This document shows positions 4,758 to 7,194 of a DNA stretch of 7,194 nucleotides, piece by piece (positions within the stretch are counted from its first letter, which is position 1; each line of letters starts with the position of its first letter). Where the stretch lies: the NCBI GenBank assembly GCA_900551205.1, contig URUW01000089.1, positions 1 through 7,194 of the forward strand, given 5' to 3'. This DNA is from an uncultured Collinsella sp. GTDB taxonomy: Bacteria; Actinomycetota; Coriobacteriia; Coriobacteriales; Coriobacteriaceae. Below the pieces are notes generated by a model. The model made no database searches. It saw only the letters and a list, made by a program, of their open reading frames with translations, and was not told the origin of the DNA. Made by a program: the position numbers and the translations under genes.

Positions 4758-5987
4758 TTAGTAGTTGGCTTCGTAGCCGTTGCCGTCGCCCGTGGGCTCT
4801 TCATAGTAATCGGAACTGTCGCTCGAATCGTCGGAATCGTCAGAGCTGACCGATGAGGTTGCGGTACCGTTTGCGTAGTCGTCAGACGTGTTGTTGCTGA
4901 GGTCACCGATCGTAGAGCTGGAGCCGTCGGAAAGACCCATGGTGTTGGGACCCTTGGGATCCTTGCCGGCATCGACGCGCTCCATCATTTCCTTGAGCTC
5001 GTCCTCGTAGACAAAGACATAGCTCACGCCGTCGATCATGGTGCTGTCGTCGGCGTACGAGGGCAGGTTGGCCGAGTAGATACCGTCGACATCCATACCG
5101 CGCATGGCATTGACCGTAGCCACGATATCCTGAACGCTCATATCGGTTACGAGCATATCGGACAGCGAATTAACCAGGCCAAAGATCTTCGTGGCATCGA
5201 AGTTATTGAGAATCTGGTTGGCAAGGGCGCCAAGCACCTGACGCTGGTGGCGCATGCGCGTGTAATCGCCGTCGGCATAGGTGTAGCGGCAGCGGGCATA
5301 GGTAAGGGCGGTGGCACCGTCCATATGCTGCTGGCCAGCGGTAATCTTAATATCCAGGTGCTCGGGGTCGTCAACATCATCGGTTGCGTTAATGTCGATA
5401 CCGCCAACCGAATCAATCAGCGCCTGCATGCCGTCGAAGCTGACCTCGGCATAGTGGGAAATCTGAACACCGCACAGCTCGTTGACCGCCTCGACCATGG
5501 CCTCGGCGCCGCCAACGGTATGGCAGGCGTTGATCTTCATGGTCTCGCCCTTGTACTCGACCTTGGTGTCGCGCGGAACGGAAATGAGCGTCGCCTGCTT
5601 TTGCGTGGGGTCGATGCGTGCCAGGATAATCGAGTCGGCACGATACGTATCCTCGCCCGGACGGCCGTCGGTGCCAAGAAGCAGCACGTAGAACGGATCC
5701 TTTGCCTCATCGGTGTCAACCAGAACCCGACGCAGATTGTCAGTAATGACATTAGGATCGCCGAGCTTGCCCATAATGGTGGCAAACCACAGGCCGGCAG
5801 CGGTAGTGGCACTCAGCAGCACGCCAAGCACGACAATGAGCGCGACGTGACGAATCGTGTGGCTACGGCGGCGTTGACGAGCGCGCTCGGAATAGCGAGC
5901 CACGTTATCGCGACTGTAGATCTTGGCCTGCGCACCAGCTGAGGGTCTTCGGGTGGTGGTATCCGCGAGGGGCTTTTTATTAAACAT
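4758..5987 (-). CDS. LytR-CpsA-Psr (LCP) family cell-wall glycopolymer ligase
   Basis: LCP proteins transfer lipid-linked glycopolymers, such as teichoic acids or capsule, onto peptidoglycan outside the membrane. The 409-residue protein has a cytoplasmic basic N-terminus (1-46, with RQRRRSHTIR), one membrane segment (about 47-71) and an extracellular LCP domain (about 97-310). The domain shows LLLGTDGRPG (102-111), RADSI with Arg117 and Asp119, SVPRDT with Arg139 and Asp140, and the YARCR...D...R..RQ block with Arg232, Arg234, Asp241, Arg244 and Arg249. These are the conserved polyprenyl-phosphate and metal contacts. The C-terminus (about 353-409) is a low-complexity Ser/Asp/Gly-rich tail ending in tyrosine- and glutamate-containing residues. 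No LytR_C domain is evident. ATG at 5987 is chosen with ACAGG upstream; a TTG two codons earlier (5993) is possible. It follows murA by 12 nt and is surely in the same operon. Which polymer it attaches cannot be told. Confidence 0.94.
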   Translation of the reverse strand: MFNKKPLADTTTRRPSAGAQAKIYSRDNVARYSERARQRRRSHTIRHVALIVVLGVLLSATTAAGLWFATIMGKLGDPNVITDNLRRVLVDTDEAKDPFYVLLLGTDGRPGEDTYRADSIILARIDPTQKQATLISVPRDTKVEYKGETMKINACHTVGGAEAMVEAVNELCGVQISHYAEVSFDGMQALIDSVGGIDINATDDVDDPEHLDIKITAGQQHMDGATALTYARCRYTYADGDYTRMRHQRQVLGALANQILNNFDATKIFGLVNSLSDMLVTDMSVQDIVATVNAMRGMDVDGIYSANLPSYADDSTMIDGVSYVFVYEDELKEMMERVDAGKDPKGPNTMGLSDGSSSTIGDLSNNTSDDYANGTATSSVSSDDSDDSSDSSDYYEEPTGDGNGYEANY

Positions 5988-5999
5988 AGGCAACCTGTA

Positions 6000-7194
6000 T
6001 TAGTAGATGACGGGATCGGGGACGGTAGCATGCTCGACATGCGCGCCGAGCGCCTGCAGCTTTTCGACAAACTGCTCGTAGCCGCGCTTGATGTGATGGA
6101 TAGCCGAAACCTCGGTCGTCCCGTCGGCGATCAAGCCCGCTACGACGAGGGCCGCTCCGCCGCGCAAATCGGGCGAGGTAACCTGTGCACCCGAGAAGCC
6201 CTTGACGCCATGAATCATGGCATGATGGCTCTCGATACGAATGTCGGCACCCATGCGCACCAGCTCAGAGGCAAACATAAAGCGATTCTCGAAGATGTTC
6301 TCGGTAATAACGGAACTGCCGTCGGCAAGGGCGGAGAGCACCATAATCTGCGCCTGCATGTCGGTCGGGAAACCGGGGAACGGAAGCGTCTGGATGTCGA
6401 CCGGCTTGATACGCTCGGCACGGTTCACATGGACGCCATCCTCGACGCGCTCGCAGTCGATACCCATGAGCTCCATCTTCTTGAGCACCATGCCCAAATG
6501 AATGGGGCAAAAGCCCGTGACATCGACACCGCGATCGTCCGCCATCAACGCACCGGCGACGATAAAGGTACCGGCCTCGATGCGGTCGCCCACCACGCGA
6601 TGGATAACGGGATGGAGCTCTTCCACGCCTTCGATAGTCACGACGGGCGTACCGGCGCCAACAATCTTGGCGCCCATCTCGTTGAGCATGTTGGCGAGAT
6701 CGACGATCTCGGGCTCGCGGGCGGCATTGTCGATAACCGTGGTGCCCTGTGCGCGCACAGAGGCCATGATGAGATTCTCGGTCGCACCGACGCTGGCGAA
6801 CTCGAGCGTGACGGTGGTACCGCGCAGACCTTGGGGCGCATTAGCGTTGATGTAACCGTGGGCGGTATCGAACTCAACGCCCAGGGCCTCAAGACCAAGA
6901 ATGTGCATATCGATCTTACGAGCACCCAGGTTGCAGCCGCCCGGCATGGCAATTTTGGCGCGATGGAAGCGGCCCAGCAGGGGCCCCATGACGGCGGTGG
7001 AAGCGCGCATCTTGGCAACGAGCTCGTAGGGGGCCTCCCATGAATCGACCTGAGAGGTATCAATCTCGAGCGTGTGCTCGTCGAGAACATCGATCGTAGC
7101 GCCCATGCCCTTGAGCACCTTGCCCATCACGTGGACATCGGAAATATCGGGCACGTTCTGCAGCGTCGTCTTGCCCGGCGCCAGAAGCGTTGCC
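6000..7194 (-). CDS. murA: UDP-N-acetylglucosamine 1-carboxyvinyltransferase, 5' end cut by window edge
   Basis: MurA transfers enolpyruvate from phosphoenolpyruvate to UDP-GlcNAc, the first committed step of peptidoglycan synthesis in the cytoplasm. The frame is open to the right edge and already reads as MurA there (ATLLAPGKTTLQNVPDISDV), so only about 30 N-terminal residues are missing, including the SGAKN lysine. A GTG at 7154 is internal, not the start. The visible part has about 398 residues. The active-site cysteine is present in GGCNLGARK (codon 6935-6933), so this is not the Asp-type, fosfomycin-resistant form. FPTDMQAQ carries the catalytic aspartate, and SPDLRGGAAL the substrate-binding arginine. 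HIKRGYE lies near the C-terminus, followed by a short tail, HATVPDPVIY. The LCP gene starts 12 nt downstream. Whether a second murA paralogue exists cannot be seen. Confidence 0.97.
   Translation of the reverse strand, partial: ATLLAPGKTTLQNVPDISDVHVMGKVLKGMGATIDVLDEHTLEIDTSQVDSWEAPYELVAKMRASTAVMGPLLGRFHRAKIAMPGGCNLGARKIDMHILGLEALGVEFDTAHGYINANAPQGLRGTTVTLEFASVGATENLIMASVRAQGTTVIDNAAREPEIVDLANMLNEMGAKIVGAGTPVVTIEGVEELHPVIHRVVGDRIEAGTFIVAGALMADDRGVDVTGFCPIHLGMVLKKMELMGIDCERVEDGVHVNRAERIKPVDIQTLPFPGFPTDMQAQIMVLSALADGSSVITENIFENRFMFASELVRMGADIRIESHHAMIHGVKGFSGAQVTSPDLRGGAALVVAGLIADGTTEVSAIHHIKRGYEQFVEKLQALGAHVEHATVPDPVIY

Noticed and set aside
6030..7043. A 337-codon open frame on the plus strand opposite murA
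   Set aside because: It is antisense to a clear murA, has no family motif, and its composition mirrors the murA codons.
7152..7154. GTG at 7154 as the murA start codon
   Set aside because: The frame continues upstream to the edge with clear MurA sequence, so this is an internal valine.

Overview
The window reads like chromosomal core-gene territory of a moderately GC-rich, Gram-positive-type bacterium. The gene set (peptidase T, a LytR-CpsA-Psr wall ligase behind murA, a small DtxR/MntR-type regulator, a single-domain homocysteine methyltransferase, an alpha-phosphohexomutase) suggests an actinobacterial gut commensal of the Collinsella/Coriobacteriia kind. That placement is inference from remembered protein style, not from a search. 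I see no phage, insertion-sequence, CRISPR, tRNA or rRNA gene.

Layout, left to right. (1) 1-129: a gene-free edge with no clear signal. (2) A minus-strand phosphoglucomutase/phosphomannomutase-family gene ends at 130 and probably starts at a GTG at 1530. (3) A rho-independent terminator (1656-1681) separates it from a minus-strand pair: a DtxR/MntR-family regulator (2591-3013) followed 10 nt later by a homocysteine S-methyltransferase-domain gene (1687-2580). (4) A 120-bp divergent intergenic region (3014-3133) carries two face-to-face promoter candidates whose -35 regions both fall on one perfect 20-bp dyad (3067-3086). (5) Plus-strand pepT (3134-4381) follows, with a strong terminator (4408-4445). 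(6) 4446-4757 has no credible gene but is rich in structure: four imperfect units at a 27-28 bp period, a 95-bp long imperfect hairpin, and a 12-bp perfect hairpin touching the next stop codon. (7) A minus-strand LCP-family gene (4758-5987) is preceded 12 nt upstream by murA (6000 to the right edge, 5' end cut off), forming a murA-LCP cell-wall operon.

How the parts fit. murA makes the first committed peptidoglycan precursor, and the LCP protein attaches glycopolymers to finished or nascent peptidoglycan, so that operon is about envelope building. The phosphohexomutase supplies hexose-1-phosphates that can feed the same envelope pathways, but it is a separate transcription unit. The regulator/methyltransferase pair may tie a metal signal to a zinc-dependent methionine-synthesis step. 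The shared dyad suggests that the regulator operon and pepT (also a zinc enzyme) may be controlled together.

The most notable unexplained features are the divergent 20-bp dyad and the composite repeat/hairpin element between pepT and the LCP gene. The genes themselves are largely conventional.
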